Assembly: GCF_021129175.1 (NCBI RefSeq)
Contig: NZ_JAJOHV010000085.1
Location: 1-35,704 of the forward strand
From: Chromobacterium piscinae
GTDB lineage: Bacteria > Pseudomonadota > Gammaproteobacteria > Burkholderiales > Chromobacteriaceae
Length of the DNA: 35,704 nucleotides
Direction of reading: 5' to 3'
Shown: positions 15,782 through 24,784 of the stretch, in pieces
How positions within the stretch are numbered: the first letter of the stretch is position 1
Layout: the number at the start of each line of letters is the position of its first letter
Made by a program: the position numbers and the translations under genes
Notes under the pieces: model-generated
The model's input: the letters and a program-made list of their open reading frames with translations, nothing else
What the model was told of the DNA's origin: nothing
Database searches by the model: none

Positions 15782-16893
15782 TGGGCATCCGCATGTCTGA
15801 ATTCATATTATTCTCCGAGTCGTCGCCCAATGTGGGGGGGCAGGAATTTCAACTGATGCAGCAGATGGTCAAGCTGAGCGAGGCGGGTTATCGTCCTGTG
15901 TTGGCATGCCGTCCCGGCACGGCGGTGGCCGATGTCGCGAGCGACAAGGGTCTGGCTATCCTGCCCTTGCGTTTTCGAAACAGCGCGCACCTGCCTACCA
16001 TCGTGGGTTTATGGCGATGGATGCGCCAACACCGGCCCAGGCTGGCTATCTGCCACAGCGGGCACGACAGCAACAATGTGGCTCTCGCTGCCAGAATGTT
16101 GCGGGATAGACCGTTTCTGCTGCGATCCCGCACTTACCAGGCCGGTTACCCGTCGACCTTGACTTACAACCACCTGATTGATGCGACGATGCTGCCTAGC
16201 GAATGCTTGCGGCAAACCCTGCTGGCGAATCCGGCCATCCGGCCGGACCGCTTGCACGTCGTGTACCCGGGCATCGACTTCGAGCGGTTGGATCAGTCAG
16301 CCGGGCAGAACTTGCCGCCGCGGATTGCCGATTGGCTCTCTAGCGGGACCGGCCCGGTGCTGGCGCATGCGGCGATGCTGCGCGGCGAGAAGGGACATCT
16401 GACTTTGCTCGGCGCGCTGGCCGAATTGAAAGACGCGTGGCCCGGCTTGCGTTATGTCATCGCCGGAGACGGCGGGGAGAGGGCGCGCATCGAAGCGGAG
16501 GTCTCTCGTTTGGGATTGCAGGATCGCGTTTTGCTGGCCGGCATCGTCAATCCGGTTGCGGCTTTGCTGGCCCGGGCCGACATCGTCGTCATGCCTTCCA
16601 CTTATGAGCCGCTGGGCATGTCGCAGATTGAAGCCCTGGGGCTGGGCGTTCCCGTCATCGCCAGCGATACCGGCGGCATTCCTGAGACGGTTTCCGATGG
16701 CGCGACTGGCCTGCTGGCCGCGCCCGGCAGCGTATCCGACTGGGCTCGCGCGCTGGCGGAAGCTTTGGCCGATCTGCCCAGGATGCGCGAGATGGCGGAC
16801 AAGGGGCGCGAGGATGTTCGCCAGCGTTTCTCGGTCGAACGCAATTTGGAAAGCATTCTTCAATTAGCAGGGTTGCCGCGTTTGCCGCGCTAA
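15781..16893 (+). CDS. Glycosyltransferase family 4
   Basis: A 370-aa GT-B glycosyltransferase. It has SESSPNVGGQEFQLMQQMV at the N-terminus, VVYPGIDFERLDQ at the domain linker, LAHAAMLRGEKGHLTLL, YVIAGDGGERARIEAEV and the donor site STYEPLGMSQIEALGLGVPV with intact E-x7-E spacing. Start ATG 15781 shares a base with the preceding stop (TGATG) and has AAGG just upstream; ATG 15793 (MSEFILFSE) is an alternative. Expected role: one step of LPS-core glycosylation on the cytoplasmic face, just before MsbA flips the product. The substrate is unknown. Its GC-rich codon use matches the core genome, unlike the AT-rich block. Confidence 0.87.
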   Translation: MGIRMSEFILFSESSPNVGGQEFQLMQQMVKLSEAGYRPVLACRPGTAVADVASDKGLAILPLRFRNSAHLPTIVGLWRWMRQHRPRLAICHSGHDSNNVALAARMLRDRPFLLRSRTYQAGYPSTLTYNHLIDATMLPSECLRQTLLANPAIRPDRLHVVYPGIDFERLDQSAGQNLPPRIADWLSSGTGPVLAHAAMLRGEKGHLTLLGALAELKDAWPGLRYVIAGDGGERARIEAEVSRLGLQDRVLLAGIVNPVAALLARADIVVMPSTYEPLGMSQIEALGLGVPVIASDTGGIPETVSDGATGLLAAPGSVSDWARALAEALADLPRMREMADKGREDVRQRFSVERNLESILQLAGLPRLPR

Positions 16894-16907
16894 TGACAGG
16901 GTTTTGA

Positions 16908-18662
16908 ATGAAAGATTCGTTTAAGAATAGTTGGGCTATATACCGTCGGCTGCTCGGGTATTTGTTTGGCTACTGGAAAGTGCTGTTGCTATCGATACTA
17001 TCGATGGCGGTGGCGGCGCTGACCGAGCCTGCCGTCGCCAAGCTGCTCAAGCCGCTGATCGATGGCGGCTTTGTCAATAAAGATCCCCAGGTGATCATGT
17101 GGGTGCCGCTGGCAATCATCGGCATCTATCTGATACGCGGCGTGGCCGGCTTCATCAACGAATACACCGCCAGTTGGCTGACCGGGCAGCTGGTGCAGGC
17201 TTTGCGGCAGCAGATGTTCGCCAAGCTGGTGCGCTTGCCGGCGCATTATTACGACGAGCACCAGTCCGGCAGGCTGATGTCGCGGATCACCAACGATGTC
17301 AATCAGGTGACCGAGGCGGGCTTCAACGTGATCACGGTCACCGTGCGCGACGGCTTGACCGCGTTGGGCATGCTGGGCCTGATGCTGATGACCGACTGGC
17401 AGCTGACGCTGATTTGCCTGGTGGTGATGCCGGGCGTTACCTATTGCATGCGGCTGGTGGGCAAGCGTCTGCGCGGATTGGCGCGGCAGAATCAGCAGCA
17501 TATGGCGCAGATGACCCAGGTGTTGGCGGAGAGCATTCAGTGCCAGCGCGCGATCAAGGTATATGGCGGCCAAGAGCGCGAGATGGCGCGGTTCGACGAT
17601 ACGGCGACGTCGGTGCGGCGCAACCAGGTCAAGCAAAGCGCGGCCAGCTCGGCCAATACCGGCGTCACTCAGTTGATGATCGCGTGCGCGTTGGCGGCGA
17701 TCTTGTACTTTGCCGGCCTGCGCGCCCAGCATGGCGCGCTGACCGCCGGCGACTTCATGGTGTTCCTGACGGCGATGCTCGGTCTGTTCGCGCCGGTGAA
17801 GCGCATCTCCAGCGTATCGCAGGCGATGCAGCGCGGCTTGGCGGCGGCGGAGTCGGTATTCTCCTTCATTGACGAGCCTGGAGAGGCCGACAGCGGCGAT
17901 CACGCCCTGCCCGCGCCCAGCGGGCAGCTGTGTTTTGACGGAGTTAGCTTCGCCTATCCCAATGTGGACAATCCCGCGTTGTCTGGCATCGATTTGACGA
18001 TACAACCAGGCGAGACCGTGGCGCTGGTGGGGTCCTCCGGCAGCGGCAAGACTACGCTGGCCAGCTTGGTGCCGCGTTTCTACGAGCCGTCGGCGGGACG
18101 GCTGCTGCTGGACGGCGTGACGCTGTCCGACATTCCGTTGAGCCAGTTGCGGGAGCATATCGCGATGGTCAGCCAGCAGGTGGAGCTGTTCAACGATACC
18201 GTGGCGGCTAATATCGCTTACGGTCGGGAGGATGCGTCGCGCGAAGCGATCATCGATGCTGCCCGCGCGGCCAATGCGCTGGAGTTCATCGAGGCCTTGC
18301 CAGAGGGGCTGGATACCATCATCGGAGAAAACGGTTCCCGTTTGTCGGGCGGTCAGCGGCAGCGGCTGGCGATTGCGCGCGCGCTGTTAAAGAACGCGCC
18401 GCTGCTGATCCTGGACGAAGCGACGTCGGCGCTGGACACCCAGTCCGAGCGCTTGGTGCAGGCTGCGCTGGAAAACCTGATGAAGAACCGCACTACCATC
18501 GTGATCGCGCACCGGCTGTCCACCATCGAGAACGCCGACCGCATCGTGGTGATGCACCAGGGGAAGGTGGTCGAGCAGGGGCGCCATCAGGCATTGTTGG
18601 GGCAGGGTGGCTTGTATGCCAGATTGCACAGTTTGCAGTTCAGCGAGCCGAAGGCGGACTGA
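16908..18662 (+). CDS. msbA: Lipid A/core flippase MsbA (ABC exporter)
   Basis: A 584-aa half-transporter whose dimer flips core-lipid A across the inner membrane. Six membrane segments occupy the first 310 or so residues. The nucleotide-binding domain has Walker A GSSGSGKT (375-382), signature LSGGQ (479-483), Walker B LLILDEATSALD and the H-loop IVIAHRLST. The length equals the family norm (582 in E. coli). It follows the GT4 gene by 14 nt and closes the plus-strand transcript, which ends in a strong terminator. The LPS neighbours support MsbA over a generic multidrug exporter. No lpxK follows, unlike in enterobacteria. Confidence 0.94.
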   Translation: MKDSFKNSWAIYRRLLGYLFGYWKVLLLSILSMAVAALTEPAVAKLLKPLIDGGFVNKDPQVIMWVPLAIIGIYLIRGVAGFINEYTASWLTGQLVQALRQQMFAKLVRLPAHYYDEHQSGRLMSRITNDVNQVTEAGFNVITVTVRDGLTALGMLGLMLMTDWQLTLICLVVMPGVTYCMRLVGKRLRGLARQNQQHMAQMTQVLAESIQCQRAIKVYGGQEREMARFDDTATSVRRNQVKQSAASSANTGVTQLMIACALAAILYFAGLRAQHGALTAGDFMVFLTAMLGLFAPVKRISSVSQAMQRGLAAAESVFSFIDEPGEADSGDHALPAPSGQLCFDGVSFAYPNVDNPALSGIDLTIQPGETVALVGSSGSGKTTLASLVPRFYEPSAGRLLLDGVTLSDIPLSQLREHIAMVSQQVELFNDTVAANIAYGREDASREAIIDAARAANALEFIEALPEGLDTIIGENGSRLSGGQRQRLAIARALLKNAPLLILDEATSALDTQSERLVQAALENLMKNRTTIVIAHRLSTIENADRIVVMHQGKVVEQGRHQALLGQGGLYARLHSLQFSEPKAD

Positions 18663-18685
18663 GCCGCGTCGCTCCTGGCGAAAAC

Positions 18686-18713
18686 AACAAGGCTGCCCGT
18701 GGGCAGCCTTGTT
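18686..18713. terminator. Bidirectional intrinsic terminator between msbA and the FimV-like gene
   Basis: The arms AACAAGGCTGCCC (18686-18698) and GGGCAGCCTTGTT (18701-18713) form a 13-bp perfect stem with a minimal loop. T-rich sequence follows on the plus side, and the A-rich stretch 18681-18690 serves the minus side. It sits between convergent genes. Confidence 0.8.
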
Positions 18714-18745
18714 TCATTGGTCATTGAGCCTGAGCGCTCAGTAAC

Positions 18746-19126
18746 TCAACGTTTGGAGAACAATGGCTCCTGCGGCGCTAGCTCGCGGCCGTTTTCCCGT
18801 ATCGTGTGCCAGACCGGCTGGCCTTGCACTTGAGGGTGGACGTCGCGCGCGAGCGACACATAGGCCTTGCTGTCGCGGGCGTTGGAGTATGCGCGCAGCA
18901 GGGCGACTTTGGCGTGGAGATTGTCGGGATCGTCTTTCAGGGAATCCTTCAGGACCCGGACGGCTTCGCGGGTGCGGCCGTAAGCCAGGAAAACTTCGGC
19001 CTCTCCGACAGGGTCGATGCCGCGTTGAACGGGCTTGATGTAACGTAGATGGCGCCAGAACTGGCGCAGCGAATAATAGACGAGCATCAGGGCCAGACTG
19101 CTGGCCAGTGCCGTAAAGACATCCAT
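18746..19126 (-). CDS. Stand-alone FimV-like TPR domain protein
   Basis: A 126-aa protein. One N-terminal membrane segment (about residues 5-19) is followed by a basic stretch and then DPVGEAEVFLAYGRTREAVR, which matches the FimV-family motif DP-x-EA-x-VYLAYGR with a TPR-like helix pair (VLKDSLKDDPDNLHAKVALL). Full FimV proteins are several hundred residues or more, with LysM and large spacer regions; here only the membrane anchor and the helical domain exist. FimV is an inner-membrane organiser of polar type IV pilus assembly, and this gene lies at the end of the pilMNOPQ-aroKB block, so a pilus accessory role is plausible but unproven. A GGGGGAG site precedes the start, and it has its own promoter. 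Confidence 0.78.
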   Translation of the reverse strand: MDVFTALASSLALMLVYYSLRQFWRHLRYIKPVQRGIDPVGEAEVFLAYGRTREAVRVLKDSLKDDPDNLHAKVALLRAYSNARDSKAYVSLARDVHPQVQGQPVWHTIRENGRELAPQEPLFSKR

Positions 19127-19173
19127 TCTATTTCTCCCCCCTCGTGTGAAACAACATCTTATGTAGTCTGTTG

Positions 19174-19203
19174 ATTATTCTGACGAGGCGGGCGACTTGG
19201 CAA
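19174..19203 (-). promoter_or_regulatory. Sigma-70-like promoter of the FimV-like gene
   Basis: On the minus strand, TTGCCA (19203-19198) is separated by 18 bp from AATAAT (19179-19174). Each hexamer matches its consensus at five of six positions. The predicted start site is about 40 nt before ATG 19126, so this small gene is probably transcribed separately from aroB. Confidence 0.5.
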
Positions 19204-19243
19204 TTCGTATAAATCCGTAGCCAGGCCGCCCGGGCAGCCGGGA

Positions 19244-20323
19244 TCAGCTGTTTTCGCGCAGAATCCGGTCCAGCAAGGCAGTGTCCAGCCCCGACTCTAT
19301 CACGGCTTGGCCCAGCGAGCGCAGCAGCACGAAGCGCACGGTGCCGGCCTCGACCTTCTTATCGTGGCTCATCAGGCTCAGCCATTGCTCGGTCGGCATG
19401 GAGGGCGCCTTGACTGGCAGGCCGGCGGCGGCGATCAGCCGGCGCACGCGCTCTACGTCGTCCCGGCTGATCCAGCCGAGCTCGGCGGAGGCTGCGGCGG
19501 CCAAGATCATGCCGACGGCTACCGCCTCGCCGTGCAGCCACGCGCCATAGCCCAGTCCAGCCTCGATGGCGTGGCCGAAGGTATGGCCCAGATTCAAGAG
19601 CGCGCGCACGCCGTTTTCCTTTTCATCCTCGGAAACGATGGCAGCCTTCATTTCGCAGCTGCGTTTCACCGCGTATTGCAGCGCTTCGCCGTCGCGCGCG
19701 CGCAGTTTGGCCATATTGGCTTCCAGCCAGGCGAGGAAGCCGGCGTCGCCGAGCAGACCGTACTTGATCACTTCGGCCAGGCCCGCGGACAGCTCGCGGT
19801 CCGGCAGAGTGGCCAGCAGATCCATGTCGGCGATGACGGCCTTCGGCTGGTAGAAGGCGCCGATCATGTTCTTGCCCTGCGGGTGGTTGATCGCGGTTTT
19901 GCCGCCGACCGAGGAGTCCACCTGCGCGAGCAGGGTGGTGGGAATCTGGATGAAGGGCGCGCCGCGCTGGTAGCAGGCGGCGGCGAAGCCGGTCATGTCG
20001 CCTATCACGCCGCCGCCCAGCGCGATCAGCGTGGTCTTGCGCTCGGCGTTGCTCGATAGCAGCGCGTCGAAGATCAGATTCAGCGTCTGCCAGTCCTTGT
20101 GCCGTTCGCCGTCGGACAACACTACGCTGGAGCAGGCCACGCTGCGGGCCTCCAGCGCCTGCTGCAACCGGGACAGGTAGAGCGGCGCGACGGTGGCGTT
20201 GCTGACGATGGCTGCCTTGGGCAGCGGCAGGTGGGGCAGCAGCAGATCGACCTGTTCCAGGAGTCCGTGGCCAATGTGTATCGGGTATCGGGTATCGGGC
20301 AGGATCAGGTCGAGTGTGATCAC
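19244..20323 (-). CDS. aroB: 3-dehydroquinate synthase
   Basis: A 359-aa NAD- and metal-dependent enzyme of the shikimate pathway that converts DAHP to 3-dehydroquinate. Signatures are [20 protein letters not shown] (nucleotide and metal site), [33 protein letters not shown] and [13 protein letters not shown] with zinc-ligand histidines. The length matches the family (362 in E. coli). The start codon is GTG at 20323-20321, and its first base is the last base of the aroK TAG stop, so the two are translationally coupled. The codons for residues 9-16 contain three tandem copies of a 7-bp unit (20278-20298). Confidence 0.97.
   Translation of the reverse strand: MITLDLILPDTRYPIHIGHGLLEQVDLLLPHLPLPKAAIVSNATVAPLYLSRLQQALEARSVACSSVVLSDGERHKDWQTLNLIFDALLSSNAERKTTLIALGGGVIGDMTGFAAACYQRGAPFIQIPTTLLAQVDSSVGGKTAINHPQGKNMIGAFYQPKAVIADMDLLATLPDRELSAGLAEVIKYGLLGDAGFLAWLEANMAKLRARDGEALQYAVKRSCEMKAAIVSEDEKENGVRALLNLGHTFGHAIEAGLGYGAWLHGEAVAVGMILAAAASAELGWISRDDVERVRRLIAAAGLPVKAPSMPTEQWLSLMSHDKKVEAGTVRFVLLRSLGQAVIESGLDTALLDRILRENS
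20278..20298. repeat. Three tandem copies of a 7-bp unit inside aroB
   Basis: The unit GTATCGG is repeated three times without interruption on the plus strand, coding DTRYPIH on the minus strand near the AroB N-terminus. Gain or loss of one unit would shift the aroB frame. Confidence 0.8.
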
Positions 20324-20877
20324 TAGTCGGTTTCCTTGGGATGGTGCGGTGAGGCCAATAGCTGGTCGAACAGGCGGGCGACCAGCAGATTGACGTTCTG
20401 CTGGGTGGTGTCGATGATGATGTCGGCGATCTCGCGGTACAGCGGATCGCGCTCGTTGAACAGGCTTTCCAGCTTGGCGCGCGGATCGGCGATTTGCAGC
20501 AGGGGGCGGTTCTTGTCGTGCTGGGTACGGGCGAGAAGGTCGTCTATCGCGGCGCGCAGGTAGATCACGGTGCCGTGGCTGGCCAGAACCTTGCGGTTCT
20601 CCTCGCGCATCACGGCGCCGCCGCCGGTGGCGAGCACGATGTCGCGCTGCTGGGCCAGGTCGCGTATCACGCAGGCTTCGCGATTGCGGAAGCGCAGTTC
20701 GCCTTCGATGTCGAAGATGGTGGCCACGCGCACGCCGGTGCGCGCTTCGATCTCCTGGTCGGAGTCGTAGAACGTCTTGCCGGTGCGGCGCGCCAGCGCT
20801 CTGCCCACCGTGGTCTTGCCTGCGCCCATCAGACCGACAAGAAAAAAGTTGCCTGCCAATTTCTCCATGGCAGCCAT
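20323..20877 (-). CDS. aroK: Shikimate kinase
   Basis: A 184-aa kinase phosphorylating shikimate with ATP. It has the P-loop GLMGAGKTT, the shikimate-binding [11 protein letters not shown] and FRNREA, the GGGAV turn ([14 protein letters not shown]) and the lid NRPLLQ. Two starts are possible, ATG 20877 or ATG 20868 (MEKLAGNFF); neither has a good ribosome binding site. Upstream, the 91-bp gap from pilQ holds a perfect minus-strand TTGACA (20932-20927) without a convincing -10 and a small hairpin (20907-20921). The gene may therefore be read through from pilQ or have a weak promoter. The pilQ-aroK-aroB order is conserved in many proteobacteria. Confidence 0.96.
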   Translation of the reverse strand: MAAMEKLAGNFFLVGLMGAGKTTVGRALARRTGKTFYDSDQEIEARTGVRVATIFDIEGELRFRNREACVIRDLAQQRDIVLATGGGAVMREENRKVLASHGTVIYLRAAIDDLLARTQHDKNRPLLQIADPRAKLESLFNERDPLYREIADIIIDTTQQNVNLLVARLFDQLLASPHHPKETD

Positions 20878-20968
20878 TGTAGCCGAACGTTAACGACTCT
20901 GTCTTGGCTGCTTGCCGCAGCTAATCTGTCAATGAAGCGCGGCTGCGCCAGAGCCTGGCCAGTCAGTA

Positions 20969-23068
20969 TCAGCGCGATGCGGCGACTAGATCGTTGATCA
21001 CTTTTGGTGTGATGAAAATAAGCAGCTCGCTGCGCTTGTCTATCTTTTGCGAGCTGCGGAACAGCGCCCCCAGCAGGGGAATGTCGCCGAGGAAGGGCAC
21101 CTTGTTGACCACGTTGTCCAACTGCTGTTGATAGATGCCGCCCAGCACCACGGTGCCGCCGTTGTCCACCAGCACCTGGGTGGTGATTTTCTCGGTCGAC
21201 AGCGACGGCGTGCCGTTCACCGTCTGCTGAAAATTGGCCGAATCCTTGTTGACGGTGATGTCCATCATCACATGGTTGTCGGGGGTGATTTGCGGCTTGA
21301 CCTTGAGGCTGAGGACGGCTTTCTTGAACGATACCGACGTGGCGCCGCTGGAGCTGGCTTCCTGATAAGGGATTTCCGTGCCTTGCTCGATGGTGGCTTC
21401 TTGGCGGTCGGCGGTCATCACCCGCGGGCTGGATATGATGCGGCCCTTGTCTTCGGCCTGCATCGCTTGTAGTTCCAGGCCCAGGATCACTGAGTGGCCG
21501 ACGTTGTACAGCGCGGACAGCGTGCCGGACGGATTGGCGATCGGCAGGTTGACGCCGGCGGGCGTGGTCTGGATCACATAAGGCTGGCCGGTGTTTAGGT
21601 TGGTGACGTTGTTGACGTTGGTGCCCAGCGGATTGCCGGAGATGATGCCCTTGGGGTCGGCGCGGTCATAGGTGAGCTTGATGCCCAGATCGCGCTCCCA
21701 GTTGTCGGTAGCCTCGACGATGCGGGCCTCGATCAGTACCTGCTTCACCGGAATGTCGGTTTTGGCGATCACATCGCGGATCTTGTCGATCGCGGTGCCG
21801 ATGTCGTTGACGATCAGGGTGTTGGTCTTGGGATCGATCAGCACGCTGCCGCGTTCCGACAGCAGGCTTTCCTTCTTGCCGGAGTTGTTGTCGCCATCCA
21901 GTACTTTCTTGAAATCCTCGGCCGAACGGTAACGCAACACGAAGGTTTCCGAGCGCAGCGGCTCCAGCGTGGCCAGCTGTTGTCGAGCCTCCTGCACTTG
22001 CTTGTCGCGCGCCAAGAGTTCATCCCGCGGCGCGATCTGGATGATGTTGCCGTTGCGGCGCTGATCCAGCCCCTTGCTTTGCAGAATCAGGTCCAGCGCC
22101 TGGTCCCAGGGCACGTCTTTCAACCGGAGAGTGATGTTGCCGGTGACCGAGTCGCTGGTGACGACGTTGAGGCCGGTGAATTCGGCTATCACTTGCAGCA
22201 CGGTGCGGATTTCGATGTTCTGGAAGTTGAGCGACAGCTTGTCGCCCTTGTACAGCGGTTTGCCGGCTTCGCCGCCGCCAACCATCGCTAGCGCGGGGCG
22301 CCGCACCTCGACCACCAGTTTGCCGTCGGTTTGGTACGACGAATATTCCCAGTCGCCCTGCGGCATTACGGTGACGCGGATGTTGCGGCCCAGGTTGGCG
22401 GCGTCCACCTTGGCCACTGGGGTGCCGAAGTCAGTGACGTCGATGCGGCGCACCAACTGGGGCGGGAGCGAGGCGCTGGCGATGTCGACCACCAAATTGG
22501 CGCCGTCTCGGCGGATGTCCACCGGCGTGTTGGCGCTGGGCAGCGTCAGCTCCACCCGACCCTCGCCGTTGCGGCCGCGGCGGAAGTCCAGGCCCGCAGC
22601 GCCGCCCGCGGCGCTTTGCGCCTGTATGTCGGCGCGGACGGACGGCGCGATTTCCTGAGGCGTGGAGGATGCCTGCTCGGAAGCGGTGGAGCCATCCAGC
22701 GTCAGCAGCAGGCGGTTGCCGCTGATCTCGCTGCGGTAGCTGGCGTTGCGGGCCAGGTTGAGGACCAGCCGCGAGCGGCCGCTGGCCTCTACCGCGACGG
22801 CAGAACGCAGCAGCGGGCTGTCGACGCTGAGCGAGGGTTTGGACATCTTGACGCCGGTGTTGGCGAAGTCCAGAGCGATGCGGGGCGGATTGGACAGGGA
22901 GAAGCTGTTGGGCTTGACCGCCGGGCCGTCGAAGGTGATCTGCAGCGTCTGCCGGTTGCCGTCCACCTTGCCCGCGTCCAGCGCGGTGATGGACGGCGCG
23001 GCGACGGCCAATCCCCCGGCCAGGCACAAGGCCAGGCCTGTCCACAATGCGATGCCGAGTCTTTTCAT
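20969..23068 (-). CDS. pilQ: Type IV pilus secretin PilQ
   Basis: A 699-aa outer-membrane secretin that forms the channel for the type IV pilus. After a signal peptide (MKRLGIALWTGLALCLAGG, cleavage after AVA) come two AMIN-type peptidoglycan-binding domains (about 28-110 and 160-265), an STN/secretin N0 domain with LNFQNIEIRTVLQVIAEFTG, an N1 domain, and the C-terminal secretin domain ending VPFLGDIPLLGALFRSS and ELLIFITPKVI. Start ATG 23068 overlaps the pilP stop (ATGA), which rules out the longer frame starting at 23119. It is the last gene of the pilMNOPQ operon; aroK and aroB follow. Confidence 0.96.
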   Translation of the reverse strand: MKRLGIALWTGLALCLAGGLAVAAPSITALDAGKVDGNRQTLQITFDGPAVKPNSFSLSNPPRIALDFANTGVKMSKPSLSVDSPLLRSAVAVEASGRSRLVLNLARNASYRSEISGNRLLLTLDGSTASEQASSTPQEIAPSVRADIQAQSAAGGAAGLDFRRGRNGEGRVELTLPSANTPVDIRRDGANLVVDIASASLPPQLVRRIDVTDFGTPVAKVDAANLGRNIRVTVMPQGDWEYSSYQTDGKLVVEVRRPALAMVGGGEAGKPLYKGDKLSLNFQNIEIRTVLQVIAEFTGLNVVTSDSVTGNITLRLKDVPWDQALDLILQSKGLDQRRNGNIIQIAPRDELLARDKQVQEARQQLATLEPLRSETFVLRYRSAEDFKKVLDGDNNSGKKESLLSERGSVLIDPKTNTLIVNDIGTAIDKIRDVIAKTDIPVKQVLIEARIVEATDNWERDLGIKLTYDRADPKGIISGNPLGTNVNNVTNLNTGQPYVIQTTPAGVNLPIANPSGTLSALYNVGHSVILGLELQAMQAEDKGRIISSPRVMTADRQEATIEQGTEIPYQEASSSGATSVSFKKAVLSLKVKPQITPDNHVMMDITVNKDSANFQQTVNGTPSLSTEKITTQVLVDNGGTVVLGGIYQQQLDNVVNKVPFLGDIPLLGALFRSSQKIDKRSELLIFITPKVINDLVAASR

Positions 23069-23601
23069 TTGTTCTGCCCTTGTTCTGCAAGATGCAGGCT
23101 GCTGCTGCGCTGCACCCACTCTCCATTCAGGTCTTCGACGGTTTCGGCAAGCTGCACTTCCGCATCGCTGATCGAGGTGACCTTGCCAAAGTTCAGCCCC
23201 AGGTAATTACCCGGTTGCACCCTGTAGACCGACCCTTCCGGCGTGCGGATCAGCGCGTAGATGGCGGCGCTTTTGCGTATCGTGCCCACCATTTCCAGTT
23301 TGTCCAGATCGTAATTCTCCAAGGCCTCTCTTGGGCGGCTCAGATCCGGCGCATTGGCGGAATTCTGGCGCTTGCCCGCTTGCAGCTTTTGCGGGTTGAA
23401 CGGATCGGTCAGGTCGTAGGCCTGATAGTTGAACGGCTTATAGGCCTGAACTTGTGGCAGGGGATCGATCTGGCCGCGCAGGCCCAGGCTGCTGTTGGCC
23501 ATCCATTGCCGTAAGTCGTCGTTGCCGTTATCGCCGCCGTCGCCGCAGGCGTTCAGCAATAGGAGGAGCAGGCAGATCGCTATTCTTCTCATCGTCATCA
23601 T
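23065..23601 (-). CDS. pilP: Type IV pilus inner-membrane lipoprotein PilP
   Basis: A 178-aa lipoprotein linking the PilMNO inner-membrane complex to the PilQ secretin. A short signal peptide ends in the lipobox LLNAC, giving a lipidated Cys19. An unstructured linker with PFNYQAYDLTDPFNPQKL follows, then the C-terminal beta-domain (YDLDKLEMVGTIRK, YRVQPGNYLGLNFGKV) that binds PilQ. ATG 23601 overlaps the pilO stop (ATGATGA). The gene overlaps pilQ by 4 nt. Confidence 0.95.
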   Translation of the reverse strand: MMTMRRIAICLLLLLLNACGDGGDNGNDDLRQWMANSSLGLRGQIDPLPQVQAYKPFNYQAYDLTDPFNPQKLQAGKRQNSANAPDLSRPREALENYDLDKLEMVGTIRKSAAIYALIRTPEGSVYRVQPGNYLGLNFGKVTSISDAEVQLAETVEDLNGEWVQRSSSLHLAEQGQNK

Positions 23602-24209
23602 TTCTGCGCCAGCGCGCCGAGGCGTTCGCCGGGCTCCAGAGCTCGGTAAGTGCGGGCGGTCGCGTCCATGATCAGCCGACTGTCTTTGTTGCCGCTTGGC
23701 GTGAGGCTGATCTCGCCGATGGTGACGATGCGGGACAGCTGGGCGATGTCGTTGACGAAGGCCGCCAGATCGTTATACGAGCCGGTGAGTCGGATGGTGA
23801 TCGGCACTTCGGCCATTTCCGCGGTGCGAGTCTCGGCGCCAGGTTTGAACAGATCGAATTGCAGTCCGCGGCCGATACCGGCCTGGTTGATCTCGGTGAG
23901 CAGGGTATCCATGTCGGATTTGGTCGGCAGCTGCTTGAGCAGAGCGCCAAAGGAGGCGTCGATTTCCTTTAGCTGCTGTTCCAGCGCATCTAAGTTCACC
24001 GCCTGGCGTTTCTTGTCGATGAAGGTCTGCTTTAGCGCGGCTTCCTGCTGGCGGGACTGATTGAGCTTGTCGAGCTGCTCGCCCAGCACGAAGAAATAGC
24101 CCAGTCCCACCACCAGCAGCAAGAGCAGGAACAGCATCAGCATCTGTGCCTGCAGCGGCCAGTTGGGCATGTCCTTGGGGTCGAGCGCGCGCAGTTCGTC
24201 CAGCGTCAT
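23598..24209 (-). CDS. pilO: Type IV pilus alignment protein PilO
   Basis: A 203-aa bitopic inner-membrane protein that dimerises with PilN. A short cytoplasmic tail (MTLDELRALDPKDMPNWPL) and one transmembrane segment (about 22-42) precede a coiled coil (about 45-85) and a ferredoxin-like periplasmic domain with VPITIRLTGSYNDLAAFVND. The length is usual for PilO. It overlaps pilN upstream and pilP downstream by 4 nt each, so the operon is tightly coupled. Confidence 0.95.
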   Translation of the reverse strand: MTLDELRALDPKDMPNWPLQAQMLMLFLLLLLVVGLGYFFVLGEQLDKLNQSRQQEAALKQTFIDKKRQAVNLDALEQQLKEIDASFGALLKQLPTKSDMDTLLTEINQAGIGRGLQFDLFKPGAETRTAEMAEVPITIRLTGSYNDLAAFVNDIAQLSRIVTIGEISLTPSGNKDSRLIMDATARTYRALEPGERLGALAQK

Positions 24210-24784
24210 GGCGTGGCTCCAACGGGTTTGTTGGCGGAGGGCGGGCTTTGCTTCATTGCGGCATTGAGCGTAAACGCGCTGACCCGCTGATTGTTGACGA
24301 TGATCGAGCTGACTTCGATCAGCACCGGCGCGTCAAAGGTTTCCGACTGGCCGATCAGGCGCATATAGCTGGAGACCCGGGCTCCGGATTGGGCGTAGCC
24401 GGTCAGCGTCACTTGGTTACCGGTCTGCTTGAAGCTTTTCAGATACACGCCGTCCGGGGTCTGGCGCACCAACTGATCGAACAGATGCACCGCGGAGTTG
24501 CGCCCCTCCTGAAGCCGCTCCACCAGCTGTTTGCGCGCCAGCAGGTCGTCGCGTTGTTTCTTCAGCTTGCCGATATCCTTGATCTGCCGATCCAGCTTGC
24601 CGATTTCCGCTTGCAGCACGTGGTTGCGCGCCTCCTGCCCCCCAATCAGGTGCTGCAGCACCATATAGCCTATGGTCAGCAGCAGCAGCGAAGCCAGGAC
24701 GGTTGCGCCCAGCAGCAACTGGAAGCGCAGCCGGTGCGCGGCCTTCTTCTGCTCGCGGTGGGGAAGGAGGTTGATCCGTATCAT
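24206..24784 (-). CDS. pilN: Type IV pilus alignment protein PilN
   Basis: A 192-aa bitopic protein. The N-terminal MIRINLLPHREQKK contains the conserved INLLPHRE motif that docks into cytoplasmic PilM. A transmembrane segment (about 25-46), a coiled coil and a ferredoxin-like periplasmic domain (GVYLKSFKQTGNQVTLTGYA) follow. Its ATG follows the pilM TGA directly, with no gap. Confidence 0.95.
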   Translation of the reverse strand: MIRINLLPHREQKKAAHRLRFQLLLGATVLASLLLLTIGYMVLQHLIGGQEARNHVLQAEIGKLDRQIKDIGKLKKQRDDLLARKQLVERLQEGRNSAVHLFDQLVRQTPDGVYLKSFKQTGNQVTLTGYAQSGARVSSYMRLIGQSETFDAPVLIEVSSIIVNNQRVSAFTLNAAMKQSPPSANKPVGATP

